From NCBI GenBank assembly GCA_945910005.1, contig OX246745.1:9852436-9916435 (forward strand): 64,000 nucleotides of DNA, given 5' to 3'. The translations under genes and the position numbers were made by a program. The notes beneath the pieces were generated by a model. It had not been told where the DNA came from, searched no databases, and saw nothing but the letters and a program-made list of their open reading frames with translations. The stretch comes from Isoperla grammatica. Taxonomy: Eukaryota > Arthropoda > Insecta > Plecoptera > Perlodidae. Below, one piece after another: positions 47,836-60,765 of the stretch. Position 1 is the stretch's first letter; each line of letters opens with the position of its first letter.

Positions 47836-49075
47836 GCTAACATCACTATACTATAGGCTAGGCCCAGGCCTAGTTCAGCCTTGGCTCTAGGCGCGTACTC
47901 GCGTGGGGGGGGGGGGGGGGGGGTAGGATCTAGGCCTAGGCTGACATAACCTATCTGTGTATGCCTAGGGCCTTATTTCTCCCCTCAGAAGCCGAGTCAG
48001 CACGCTGTCCATGCAATCTCAAATTGAGTGATAAACACATGCGGACCAAACTGTGTACATATGTACGTTTAGCAAACAGTTAACCACGCCTTCTATTTCA
48101 GCACAAACTAGACCTGTAGTATTTAGTACGATCTCAAAGTCTGTGGTAAACGAATACCGAGCTATTAAGCTCGAGCTGGGCTTGCATGGTAAACGTAGTC
48201 CATGTCTTGGTAGGCAGGCTATCCATCTGATAGTAAAAAATGTCTAGCAGGCCTATATGAGCAAATGTTCTTCCTTGAACGACTGTCCTTCGAGACCTGC
48301 GAACAATCCGCCACTCCACAAACGAGTGGGATACTAGGCCTACACCGCATTACCATGATAATTGCCGGATATTTCTTATCATATATGCTTATTATTGCCA
48401 ATTAATTGAATTATTATGTATGTTCGATCGAAATCGTATAGGATTGCAGCGACAAAAGCACATATTTTAATATTTTGTAACAAGTGTTGAATGTTATGAA
48501 TGAAAATAAACATATTATCTAATAATAGTAAATAAATGTTGTTTCTATTCAAATAGTGGTATTTTAAAATTCTTCACCATCACTCATAATTTACATTATA
48601 TGATAGGCCATAAGCCAAGCTTGCCACCCAGCAATATTTAAGTTACCACCCGGTAAACAATTCTTTCCCTTTATAATATTTAAAAAAAAATAATAAAACC
48701 ATAACATTGTCATTATTTCTTATTTTTAGTGGGAATCTTTGAAAAGACTAGTGTAAGTTAATAGTGAAAAAGCCATCTTTACTTAAGAAATTACAATTAA
48801 ATAAATTGCATATGAAATTCATTTGATAAATTTCATATGAAATTAATTACAGTACATATGAAACATATGAAACGTAATGAAGTGCCTCCATAGCTAGGCC
48901 TAAATTTAACAATCACCTCAAAATAATTGCCCCCCATCCCTCGTGGTTTGACAGTAAGCTGTCGAGATTTGACTCACTCAGCAATAGCTTGGAAATAACC
49001 ACTGACAATTTATTTCTGGATAACAGTACGCCTTCGCCTACTTGTTACTTTTAAATAATATTATGCATTATGGCT

Positions 49076-49357
49076 AGAGATACGTGAAAATAGCGTTTTG
49101 TGTATAGATGCTACAAAGCGCTATTTTTCAGTAGAACCTAAGTGTTTTCTGTTCCAATTTTATTATATTAAACATAGTAATTATACTTTGATTATGATAA
49201 ATGCAATTTGGTTGATTTTAATTTTAATAGTATGACATGATTTAAAAATAAAAATGTGAGAAAACTTCATTCTCAAGTTTTTTAATCTTGGCAAAAAAAT
49301 AGATGCTACAAAACGCTATAAAATGACAATTGAAAATGCTATTTTCACGTATCACTA
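49076..49357. mobile_element. MULE-like MITE with 9-bp target-site duplication
   Basis: Inverted ends AGAGATACGTGAAAATAG and TAGTGATACGTGAAAATAG, with further paired sequence inside (GATGCTACAAARCGCTAT). ATTATGGCT is repeated exactly at 49067-49075 and 49358-49366. A nine-base duplication is typical of Mutator-like elements. It has no ORF and sits inside the Harbinger element, so it is younger than that insertion. Confidence 0.85.
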
Positions 49358-49869
49358 ATTATGGCTCTACTTTAAAAAATAAAAACTGATGGAGATTAGT
49401 ATTTTAACAATGAAGACCCTAGGTAAAGTAACAATAAAGTCAAATACAGGTTTCAAGGAAGCAGGAAGAAACTTTATTATTAGGATAATAGCACAATTGG
49501 ATTTTGGTTCACACCAGGAGAAAAAGAAATTAGGAAAACAAATGACGGGAGCGTAAGAAGCCTTGATTCGTTACGAGTATTTCCACTGCAAATGCAACAA
49601 GGAAAAGGCTTGGGAAAGGGTGCTCAACCTATCTTGGGTGTGTACCGTAAAGCGATCCAGTCTGCCTGGGCTTGTCATTGATTTTGTCATTTTCATTGTC
49701 GCTGATGGGTACAGTTGCTTTACAGTACACACCCCATCTAGGAAAAAGCAACAAGCCAGTAACACATTTCATGGCAACGGTGACTTCTATGCCTGATCTC
49801 CCTAAACATCTATACTTTCGATTCCACGCGAGCTTTTCCTTGGTTTCATGCATTCACATTGCACGCAAC

Positions 49870-50110
49870 TCAGACCTCTGACATCCGAGTTGCGTGCCCC
49901 TCACGAAGGACACCCAGCCTACTTTTACCATGCTTGGGATTATCATCCTCAAGATGGCTAGTGCAGTGTTCCACTGTAGCAGTGCTGGGTTGAAGATAGG
50001 GAGAATCCTCATCAGTGGAATCTAGGGAAGAAAGCAGTACATTCATGTCAGAAGTTACAGCTAAGTTAGAAGAAATTATCTTTAAATTCATAAAGGTGTG
50101 TTTACGACTC
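49870..50110 (-). pseudogene. Possible C-terminal part of the Myb/SANT-like gene
   Basis: Minus-strand ORF with NVLLSSLDSTDEDSPYLQ, acidic and serine-rich, in the right direction downstream of the SANT exons. Similar acidic segments follow the TGGGP motif in such proteins. No splice link was established, so this is weak. Confidence 0.25.
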
Positions 50111-50775
50111 ATTATTTGGTGCAATGTAACACAACCGTAAACAATTAGGCCGAGGTAATAAGTTTGGAGAAACACTAACAAAGTCTATAGGCCTACATCT
50201 TATACGTTACACTCGTGTCGCGTTGATTTAAACGCAAGTTAGTCAATTTTTTTTGGGGCAGCATATTAGCGTACTCACAATATTATATGTGCCAATTCTA
50301 ATTATGTTGTTACATCTTATGGAACAAAGTAGGGTACAGAGCTCAACTCCTCCCCCCCCCCCCCCCCCATTTGATTTCACTCCTACACACCTGAATTATG
50401 TTTATATTTTTTTTCAATTAATTTACTACCATCTTGACCTTGTATCCAACTTTTACTTTGGTCTGGATTGGAGGAGCAGCGTAGGCCTACTACTCCATTT
50501 CTTGGTCTTGGTAAGTAAATAAATTTATTAAGTAAAAAAAATATGTAATTTTCATTAGCAATTCTAAAATTATCCTTACAGGTGTGACTGGATTTTTGTC
50601 CAGTAGTGTTAAGCTTGTTGGAAATAAATGTTTAGATATTTTGCTTTTAAATGGGAGCCCTAGTAAGCTTTAACATACCATCCCCATCTTCAAGTAGGAA
50701 GGGTGTCCCTGTGAGGCCAGCGAATGAAGCCAGAGCTGAGGCCGGCTAGGCCACAACATCAGCCGCAGAAGAGCG

Positions 50776-51860
50776 TCAGTTTTCGCCAAGAGTCAAACTT
50801 AATTCCTTTCCTTGAAGATCAGGCATAGATGGTCCACCACCGGTTGCCATTCGGTGCTGCATTAGAGTTGACCCTTGCTTTTTGCTACTGGCTTTTAACT
50901 TGTCCCAAGCTTTTTTTAATTGGGCTATGGTCCTCTAGGAAAAAAATAACCACCATTATTAAATTAGTAATTTATCAAATGATTTCAGAAATCCTAAAGC
51001 CTATTTTAAGCTTATTTTATTTATCTAGACTGTTGGTTTGCACTCAGGAAGTGAGGCCTACAGATGTGGGCTAAGAGCATATCTAGAGCTAATCATAAGT
51101 TCACAGTCTAGAATTACACCAGGCTGTAGTAGGCTACGTTTTTGGTATAAACCCGGATATGCAGCATAAGCCTAGACCCTACCATGACTGTAGGCTAGGC
51201 CCAGTCTGTAAGAATTATCTCAGGTTAATGCCTGCCATGGGATATGTAGCCCAGGCCTAGGGCCTACCTAGTCCTAGTCCTAGTCCTGGTGGTTTGGTGT
51301 AGGCCTAGCCTAGGCTGTAGGTGTAAACTCATGTCTCGCCTACAGTAAGGTTTAGGTTTAGATCATTGACAATATGCAAATGTTAGTTGTCGGTGTCATA
51401 AAGACCGATGTAGGCAGGCCTAGACCTCCCTGGCATTGGGTTTGAAACCCAATGTCCCTGGTGTCAGACCATTGGGTTGGGTGTCCTTTTAGGTTATGTT
51501 ATTCCGAACCGGTCGTAAGTCTAGGTAGGCCTACTATATTACTGAAGATTTTAGATGTTCCAATGATATTCATCGGTGCAACGAAATTTAGGCGGAACAT
51601 ATATAGATGAAACATAGATATTAGGCCTATAATAATAAGGATAGGCTAGGCCTATTAGGCTAGAGCTAGCATGACTTACCTGCGCGCATTTGCATACAAG
51701 CTGGAAAATACTCGTTATTTTAATCCAGGCTTCTTTTTTCTGGTGTAACGAATTGTGTTGGTTTTCCTGTTTTCTTTTAAAGAAGCATATAGAACCAGTA
51801 TTTATTTTAAAATATCCTTTTCTCTCTGTGTGAACGAAACGCAGGTTGTTGGCTGCCATG
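50776..51860 (-). pseudogene. Broken two-exon Myb/SANT-like gene of the Harbinger element
   Basis: Exon at about 51860-51680 ends in CAG|GTAAGT; the next exon, 50934-50776, starts after TTTCCTAG in phase 0 and ends GEN-stop. Joined, it shows SFTQREKDIL, KENRKTN, KKEAWIKITSIF, then RTIAQLKKAWDKLKASSKK and MATGGGPSMPDL. This is the order in Myb/SANT-like (apontic/FSBA type) DNA-binding domains: FT..E..L, K..aW..I, R...QLk..W..lK..aKk and TGGGP. The first exon has a TAA after DILK and needs a frameshift at an A-run to join KKEAWIK, so it is not translatable as it stands. Such proteins accompany the transposase in Harbinger elements. Confidence 0.7.
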
Positions 51861-52185
51861 TTTGTTGTTTTTGAAGCAACAGCTGTTACCACAGCCTTTC
51901 ACCTTCTTATTTCCTGACGTTTGTAAGGCTGTGCGTGGTGAAAATAAACATAGACATGGTGGAAATAGACGAATCTGCGGTGGAAATAAACACATCTCTA
52001 GAAGAGCCGATAAAGAAGTTTCCCTAGCCGATCAAGACGTTCCCCTAGCTGGGTAATTGTTGGGAAACGTCTCTGCATGGCATTTCAAAATTTTTTCTAG
52101 GTAACCCCCTGGGGTGACCTAGGGAATACCCAGCTGGGGGTCTGTTGGGGAGCTGTTAGGTGAGCGACTATGCATCCGGGCCTAA

Positions 52186-53584
52186 ATCTGTTTGATTTAC
52201 CGTTTTATACCATGCTGTATGGGCTTTACGAGCATATACTAGTTCATATATTAACCATTGACCTCTTCAGCCTTGCTAGAACTTAGCGCTTAGTCTTTAG
52301 TCTAGCCTAGTCGAATCCAAGTCCACTCTTGAACCTGACTACAGAGGGCTATGTGAGCCCTTCATTAGCCTTCTACTCTCGGGCGGGTACATCGCAATAA
52401 ACGCGATCCAATTGTCTTGATCAAAACAACATCAAACAAACTGGTCCACGTTAGCGGCCGGAGTTTTTATGGTTAAATAGTATTTTAAATCGTCTGGGGT
52501 GGCATCGCTGCTCAAAATTTCAATAACATCGATACCATTTCTTAAAACAAACACAAATTAATTCCTTTCTTTAACCCAAGGAGTGCCAGCGCGCTGAGAT
52601 ACACAGACATTGAAGGAGCTTTCGTGCATGACAATAGTAGGGAGGAAAGTCACTCCTATATACATAATCCAACAGATACATTATGTTCTTATAGTAATGT
52701 TCCTGCCTTTTATGGTCCTTCAGTAACGATTTTACGATTACGTTGTAACCATTGTTTTTTCGGTAACGATTATACAGCTTACAGGTAACATTAGGTATTT
52801 CTAAACAAAATATTCGAACATATTTAAATACACGTATAACGGTGTGGATAATTACAATAATCTGTTAAATTTCTTGCTGAAAATATTATATGTTTATAGT
52901 ATAGTTCTGTTCATATATTTGTTTCCATTCATACAATAAAGTGTCGCTTGTTTGACGAAGAATGTGAGGTACGTTTGAAAGCACATTAATTGTTAGACGT
53001 GCATTTAAAAAACAAGTACAAGTTGATTCAAAATAAGAGTATCCCATCTTATCTCATTTAATTCTTCCTCCCTAAAAATGTATTCTGAAGAGAAGAGGCA
53101 CTGATATAAAATTCATGGAGTTGATTTGACAAATTGATTCAGGAATGTAGATCTAATTCATCATTCTCAAGATTCAAAAGTAAATCTGGCTCCGCAGCGT
53201 TGCCTGAAGACATCATTTCTTATCTCCGAGCTCACTTCCCACCGGTAAAGCATTCACTACGTCGATATCCATCAAGGCATCCATTTCACCGATAATCCGT
53301 CCCAGGGATCTGACTAACTTATAATGGCCTACCTTACTGGATCGTGACAGAAACATCGATTTCTTTCAACGTGACCGAACACAAGTCATTGATATCAGTT
53401 TGCTCATCTAGTCACCTATCAGTTAGTGTGCATGTCCATGGGAACATTTAGACATCATAAACACACAAAATCATAACAATAATGAAATGGTTTCATTTTC
53501 TATCTGTTTCATAGAATACCACTTCATTACGCCCTCATACACGAGTATTTTTGAAAAGAACGACCCCCTTATTATTCCGTTATA
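52186..53584. other. Non-coding, unrecognised
   Basis: A TAACGATTTTACGATTACG stretch near 52725-52775 loosely recalls family A. Otherwise nothing is recognised. Confidence 0.4.
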
Positions 53585-53616
53585 ACAAATGGTGGAGGCG
53601 CCGGGTATGATCTACC
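53585..53616 (+). repeat. LTR-retrotransposon primer-binding-site-like motif, second copy
   Basis: ACAAATGGTGGAGGCGCCGG followed by GTATGATC. It shares 19 of 20 bases with 24855-24874 although the flanks differ. It looks like an LTR end plus tRNA-complementary site, but no matching LTR or coding region is present. Confidence 0.35.
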
Positions 53617-56431
53617 GCCCAGAACTCTTTTACTTCTAGAAGTTTCTAGCGTGTTTTTTTTATATTGACATTTTTGGGATACTAAAATCTTGTTCTTCCA
53701 TTGGCGTAGCGTCGGTATTGAACAATGATTTCAATGATCAGCTGGATTATTACATTGGGCACCGTGTTCATTTGTTCAAATTCAACGTTCTGGTTTATTG
53801 TGAGCTTTGTTCTTTTGGTGTACTTATTGAGGAAGCCTACCGCATTACGCGTAGTCATGGTGATGGCAAAGAAAATTGTGTGCCTTTTATACTTGATTCG
53901 TGGTTAGCATTGTGGATGTTGTTGGGTAGCCTGTAGCCAAGTAGCCTGACGTGAATAAAGCGTTGTCATTAGTGAAGTGGAGGAGTATTGCATTTTCATT
54001 GGTGAAATGGAGCAACGGCCACAGCCATACGTAGTGTTTCGAAGTAGCCGGCCGCAAAAAAACCTTCTCGTTGTTAGTGAGAAAGAACCTAATTTAGCTT
54101 ACGAGGTTAATTGATTTGAACGTGTAACATTAAATGTATCTAGAATTTCATACACGAAGAGTATAAAACTACGAACATGGTATGTAGTGAATTAATTAAG
54201 AATGTCGTACACTTTGGGGACCGATTCCTGTACATTTTCTTAACTCTCCTGAACTCTTGTAAACCCCATGTTGAAATGACCTCGGGGTTAACTCCTACCA
54301 AGGCTTTCTTTGCATAATGCGGAGTCAAATGTAGCCATGTCCTATAAGAAGAATTATCACAACAATAATTGAAAAGATCGCCATTTTGTCAATGCCCGTG
54401 TGTATAGTTTCACAGATGTCACATTTTAATTCTTTATTGGTAATATCCAGTTTCATAGATACGTTACTTTATGGCTTTATTGAAGTTTATATAAACAACT
54501 TAGTGTATGTATAGTACATTATAGGCCCTATGTAAATATCTTGTTTTATTAAGGTCCAGTCTTACAATGTCCCAATAACTACTCATTCGTCGAACAGCTT
54601 GTTTTCTCCATGGCAACAACGACCAATCAAAACTCCTGAAATCCTCCAAATAGCCTTATTGCTACAAATAACTTTCCTATTAGGAGATTGTGAGACCGGC
54701 CCTAAGTCTTTGTCGACGTTTTGAGGTTATTGGACTGTTTGTGCCTGTTATTGTTTTATTGTGTCTCGTTTTCTCAACAATATCTTCCTTCGATCGGCGT
54801 CTCAATTGCTGACTCCTGATTGGCTATTGACTAACACCGGGGTTAAGTATTTAGTTAAGTTATTTAGTAATTTAGTTAAGTATCAGCATTATTATATTTT
54901 ACATTTTTATTATATTATATTTTAGATTTTAGATTTTTTTCTAATTTTATAAGAATAAATTATAATTGCTTTGTATCATATAATAATGTAATTTAAAAAC
55001 TTATCAATATCTTAATCAGCTAAATTGTAACTCAGTTAAATTAGATGTTATTGACAATGTAACCATGCACGTGCAATTGTAATTGTAATTGTAATCTTGA
55101 ACTAAGAGAAATGTAAAAAGAATTGAAAATTATGTAAAATGTAATGTAACAATAATAAATAAATAATAAATAAATAGTGTTTAGTGTTAGTGGAATGAGC
55201 CCCAGTAGTGGTTATGCTGTAGTTTTAGGAAGAAAGAACAAATATGCGGGATTAATGATGAAGATATTCAATGTTGAAGTATAGTAGGGGTCGCCCCGAA
55301 TACCTTCGACCCAACGACGGCAACACAAGGGTGGAGGTCTAGTCCCCGCTTTATAGTCTACGCATCGACATCCCATAGAGCGGCCTACGCTGGGAATTAA
55401 TACGTTAGGCAACCTGGAGGCGTGTGACGTGGATGTATGGCGGCTACGTCCGGCGATCACCGCCCACTGAATCCCTAGACTAGAGAGGGCAACAACTGAG
55501 GTACGGGTTGCTATGAAGAGTGTTGACTGTGGTAACTAGGGAGTGGGGGGGGGGGGGGTGGTATTTTAAAAACGAATATAAATTTACACGCTTCGGTATC
55601 TTCAATTATGGCCGGGTAAAAATGATTAAAAAGACAGACCTACATAATTATGTCGCGTGATAAAATATTCGATGAGTAAATTTGTTTACAAATTGATTAC
55701 AGTAATCTAGTTCGTGCCATACGTTGTTTCATAGTTGAAAAATAAATTGTTTTAAGAAGACTGTATAAAAAAAATGAATTTTTTTGTTCGCCTTTTTCAA
55801 AATACTTGTTAGTGAAATATTTATCTGTATGTAATAAATCAGAGAATTGGTTTTAAACAGCCTCATTTCCTTCTTCTGCTCTGTTTTTCGATTTCTATAC
55901 CACATACCCCTAAATTACATGTCACATTCCAACCTTGGCCTGCCTTAAGTATTTCGCTCTTCCATTTGGCCTTAAATTACATTCTTTAGAATTCCTACGC
56001 GCCTAAAAACATTACCACAGAGAATATTTAGTTACTTGGAATAAACCACACGAGTTGCCTTATTTGACGCGCCTCGCACGCACAGTCTATAAAAGCTTGA
56101 CCGCTCTCTTGTTGAGTCTTGTAAACGTCAGCGTGTTTGTGTGTCCTGTCACTCTCATGAACGCTAGCCGCTCTTTGTCCGGCGACGGGCAAACAATACT
56201 TCCCGCTCCTCATTAGTGGACAAGTCTACGGACCCTCGACGTGCTACCACTTGTTCTGGACTCAAGTGGTTGGTTGGCCCAGTCAGTCAGTCATACTTTA
56301 ATTAACGTGAATTGTATCTTCGGGTATATTTCGCAAGGAGTAATTTAAACAAAATACTGGTGGATGTGAAGAGACAGACTTTTTAAATCCAAGGGAAAGT
56401 AACTAAAATAAATAAAAAATAAATTCACATT
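53617..56431. other. Non-coding; AT-rich tail-like segment and a GC-rich patch
   Basis: 54880-55180 is extremely A/T-rich and ends in (AATAAAT)n, like the tail of a retroposon. 55240-55500 is GC-richer with an 82-codon minus ORF of no recognised family. A G-run lies at 55545-55558. Confidence 0.4.
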
Positions 56432-56665
56432 TAGAGTCTACCCACTCAGTGATGAAACTGATTTTGTGGGGGACTTTAATTTAAAATTACTAAACCAACC
56501 CTGTAGGCTCCGAACATCATCGACGAGTGAGCGATAACCAATCAAAGATCGATATTTCAAATACTAAATATTTGAATAAGTGATTAGACAGTGCGAACAC
56601 CTGCGGACAAGTGTCATTATCAACAAGGCTAATTCAGAACAACTTCTAATTTATTGAGTGCTTCG
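56432..56665. repeat. Dispersed repeat family B, copy 2, inverted
   Basis: Inverted counterpart of 41735-41970: GAGTGAGCGATAACC, TGTAGGCTCCGAAC and TGCGAACACCTGCGGACAA align with the first copy. Confidence 0.65.
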
Positions 56666-59070
56666 TGAGAGTTAAATAAATTGAAATAAGTTGAAATTGA
56701 GAAATATGCTGTAAGCATATCGTAAAAAAACAACAGAAAAATAAATTAGATATTTAAAAATATTAATAGTGTAGTGGTAAAAACGTGAGGGTAAAAACGC
56801 ACTTTTTATTTAAACATATTTTAAATACAAGGTTCATTACTTCTAATTCTAATTTTTAGAATTCGTTCACTGTACATGCATATCTATGGTAACGTGGTGT
56901 GGTACATCAACGTAAATCTGGTATTGTGGCTACGAACGGAAATAAGCCAAAATTGCTAATCGGATTGTTGATCGAGTGCAATAGAACCAAGCGGTATTAG
57001 CGCGGTATACACCTGAACATAACACAAAATGTTTTTTTGTTCGAAGGAAGCTGCTGGGTTAAATGCATCATTTAATCTCCTTTTGTGGCAATGTTCATAG
57101 CTTTAGTTAAGCACCTTGCGTGCACCGCTCTCGCATCACGCGGTAGATAAAGCATATTACATCATAGTAACGCTTTAAACAATTGATTACATATTTTATA
57201 TTTAACTGTAAATTACACAATAGTGTTTGTTTTCTCAATACGAATACAGTTGTTGTTGATACTACGTTTATTCTACTAAATTAATATGTGTGGTTATTGT
57301 GTTAAATAATACAGTTTCATCTCGACTAGCATTGATTTTGTATTTTCTAGTATCAGTTACATATGTGTTTGTATGCCTGTGATAGTTAAAAACTTCGTAT
57401 TGATTAGCATCGTTTCGAAAGTAGACGTGAACCGTAAATAACATTAATTATACTGTATGTCCGATTTTCAATATGTGACATTTAGCTTTTATCATTTATT
57501 GATATGGTATAACGATATTGAATTTTTCGGAATATCGTAGATATACAATTAATTATGATCTTCAAACGATGCCCATGTTTGCTCCATGTTTGTATCACAA
57601 GGAGCAATTGGACACGCACCTTTACTGTGCGAAACACGAGCACACTAGTTGGCTATCATGAAGAAGCAATGATAGACGTGTAGCTAGTTGGTCCTAATTT
57701 GGAATGGAAATAAATGTTACTCTTATATTAAAATAACTCTTATCAAACTGGAAATGCAGGTTCGTGATTTTACTGTTGACTTCATTTAATTCATGCATAA
57801 ATCTTTTATACCCTTGCAAAAGCAAGTCATTGATAACGAGAACAGCGTTTGAATTATTGCACACTAATTTAATTAATAAAAATAAATAAGGAGTTCTTAC
57901 AATTCGGCCCAAGAATATAGAAGATTAAAGGCATCACAAGGGAATAGTGTTAATAAAAAGAAAAGTTCCCAACTTCATTATAACGGTTGAAACGTTTTAG
58001 AAAAAGAAGCTCTTTTCTAGATGATCAAAAGAAATTGTGAGCCAATTTCTTGTACAGTCAAGCAAACGGGAGAGTGATTGAGCAAAGAGGGGAAATTACA
58101 TTTCAGCCATTTAAAATGAGTTGTGGACATTCGAGATACAAAATTTGCAAGATTTGCTCGAGGAGGGAAGGTAATTGCGCCCCTAAAGAATTACGGAGTT
58201 ATGAAATGCTGCTTTGCTGTTGATGTTATTTTTCGGTGTTTTTTTTTTCAATTGGCAAAGCTTATTTTGGAATTGAATTTTAAGAACAATACATTTATAG
58301 ACTTTGTAAAAAACATCTTGTTCCACATCGAATTTCAACATTTATCCAAGTAATTACGGTAAAAGTGATATAATTTGATTCCTACAACAAGAGATAAAAG
58401 AAGTAAGTTCATCAACGCGGCTGTTAAGTGGCTTTAGTAAATAAGAGCAGTGTTTGATTTAGTTCTTCCTAGCTAAGTCACATTTCATTTATACTGAGTC
58501 ATACTAAAAGTATGGTTGTAGTTTGTCACCATTTATGAAGGCTCAAATAAATTAATATAAACATCAAAATCAGAAAAACAAGAATTTTGCTGTTCATCCC
58601 AAAGCGTTGTGTTTTAATACATACAATTCTTTATTTGTTATTCCTATTTGTTCGTATTAATTTATATTTATTCAATCATAACACTTTACATCCATGTTCG
58701 AAAATAATTGCTTGAGGATTATATTACACCATTTGTTTGATTGAATTTCGTTTTATTACTTATTTTCCACCGTTGTTCAAAATATTCTCCAAACTCCATA
58801 AAGTTAATTTCAATTAAATAACTAGAATACAAACAATGTGAAATTATTTTCGAGTACAAAAGGGGTCCATACACATACAATAAATAAACCCTGACTGAAT
58901 GACTGTTTTATTATTGTGTACTATAAAATAGCACACATGCGTCTATAGCTTCGCATGCGTGCTTATAGTTATTTACCGTTTGAGAATGAAAACATTACAC
59001 GAGATGTGCTCGCCTAATCATGGGTCATGTATTGAGCGTGTATGTGTTAACGACAGAGGTGACCGGAGGT
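56666..59070. other. Non-coding, unrecognised
   Basis: AT-rich. Short ORFs at 57694-57912 and 58123-58353 have no recognised domain. Confidence 0.4.
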
Positions 59071-59445
59071 CATCGGTTGGACTTATGTATGCGCGCTCAA
59101 TCATCGTTTGGACTTATGTACGCGTGCTCAATCATCGTTTGGACTTATGAACGCATACTCAACCATCGTTTGGACTTATGTACGCGTGCTCAATCATCGT
59201 TTGGACTTATGAACGCATACTCAACCATCGTTTGGACTTATGTACGCGTGCTCAATCATCGTTTGGACTTATGAACGCATACTCAACCATCGTTTGGACT
59301 TATGTACGCGTGCTCAATCATCGTTTGGACTTATGAACGCATACTCAACCATCGTTTGGACTTATGTACGCGTGCTCAATCATCAGTTGGACTTATGTAC
59401 GCGTGCTCACTCATCGTTTGGACTTATGTACGCATGCTCAATCAT
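59071..59445. repeat. 31-bp minisatellite in 62-bp A/B dimers
   Basis: Twelve 31-bp monomers in order A A B A B A B A B A A A. A is GTACGCGTGCTCAATCATCG and B is GAACGCATACTCAACCATCG, both preceded by TTTGGACTTAT. The overlapping ORFs (SFGLMYACSIIVWTY) are products of the repeat. Confidence 0.96.
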
Positions 59446-60765
59446 TTCACACAGACAGAAGTCTCCTTCTTTGGAGTTACAGTTATTCATCATTTAGTTA
59501 ATATTGGCCACAATCTTTTCGTCGAAACCTTATTGACCAACTATTTTACCTTTTACAGAGTCTTGAAGTGTTACATGAAGTAAAATACTGCTTTGCGACT
59601 TATGTGGCCTCCAATCTGCATTCCAAGATGGAACGAAGCAAAACATTATCTGATCATTGTTCCAATACCTCAGACTCACATGAAAATGCTTGGTTCATTC
59701 CCAACAAAACTTTATTTCCAATCTTTATTCCTTTTAGGATTATCTTGTAATCAAATTATATAGGCAAACGTATTAATTGCATTATTTGAAGTTTTTTTGA
59801 AAATACAAATGTATATTGAATGTACCATACATGTATTTGAGTATTTTACTCAGCTCTTCTGATAGTTTTACCATTGTTGTGATAGACTCGGGTAAAGTAC
59901 CGATAGTATACCCACCCATGAATCGGGTTGGATTGATTTTTTTTTCTGTAAGCTAACCAATCTAATTTGTTCTAGTTCGTTTACTCTTCGTCCCTAATTG
60001 GTTCAGCGTTGTTCAGACTTTATCTAAGTGCTATGTTACTTCTTTTGCGCTCCAAATGACGCAGCCAGAGTGTGTCATTGCCTAATAGAACCCCAGCCAG
60101 CCTGTCTAATCGTGAATGAGAAAGGGTTTTGATTTGTTTTTGTTCTGCTGTTCACTCCTCTTTAGATAAAACAAATTGCACACCTGCTGGGTCTGTATTC
60201 GTGTAACGTTTTAACTTAGGCGACTTGGACTGGAATTCAAAGTCATCTTCTACCCCTACGGGCGCCCGTTGTTGCTAAGTATTTGTTTTCTTTATGGGTG
60301 AATAAAATGCGTGGAATAGTTACCTGCAACATCGGGCGCCGCTAGTGGTAGAGGACGACTACGAATACGGACCTATTATTTAACACCCATAGGTCCTGGC
60401 ACATGATTGGCTATTGACATCAATTGACAAAGTGTAGTGATGTATGAACGAACGTGTACTTATGGTAAAGTGTATGCATTTTTGTAAATATAGTAATAAT
60501 TTGACGTGTTCTACACAATTTGTACCAATTTGAAATGGAAACTAACTAAATAAATGAATATAAACATATATGAATATTACTGACAAATTAATGCTCTAAA
60601 CCCGGCGTTTTTAAATACAAACATTAAAAAATAATTGATACCAAAAGTTATGCCCAGTGTGTTTCTCTCAACATGTATGTACACGCCTAAACTTCTCAAA
60701 ACCTAAGCACCTCCCTCATAGAATTTTAATGTTGATGATCCTAATTCGTGTTTTCTTGTCTTCAG
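59446..60765. other. Non-coding, unrecognised
   Basis: No gene recognised. The 60-codon ORF at 59568-59750 is unsupported. Confidence 0.4.

Larger units (their letters stand above)
47357..52182. mobile_element. 4.8-kb decayed PIF/Harbinger DNA transposon
   Basis: Ends GGGCGGGATGCACAGTCG (left) and, inverted, GGCCCGGATGCATAGTCG (right), matching at 15 of 18 bases. TAA flanks both ends (47354-47356 and 52183-52185). Subterminal GC-rich repeats (CACCTAACAGCTCCC, CCCAGCTGGG) are inverted between the ends. Inside are a broken Myb/SANT-like gene on the minus strand and a transposase-like N-terminus on the plus strand, the two-gene arrangement known for this superfamily. The DDE catalytic part is not recognisable. 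Homopolymer runs lie at 47905-47923 (G) and 50352-50368 (C). A further transposon has inserted at 49076. Confidence 0.82.

Noticed and set aside
41735..56665. Polinton/Maverick of about 15 kb with family B as terminal repeats
   Set aside because: No polymerase, integrase or capsid genes lie between, and the repeat copies are too diverged and lack a 6-bp duplication.
59020..59497. Overlapping repeat-protein ORFs
   Set aside because: They are products of the 31-bp minisatellite and are open in more than one frame.
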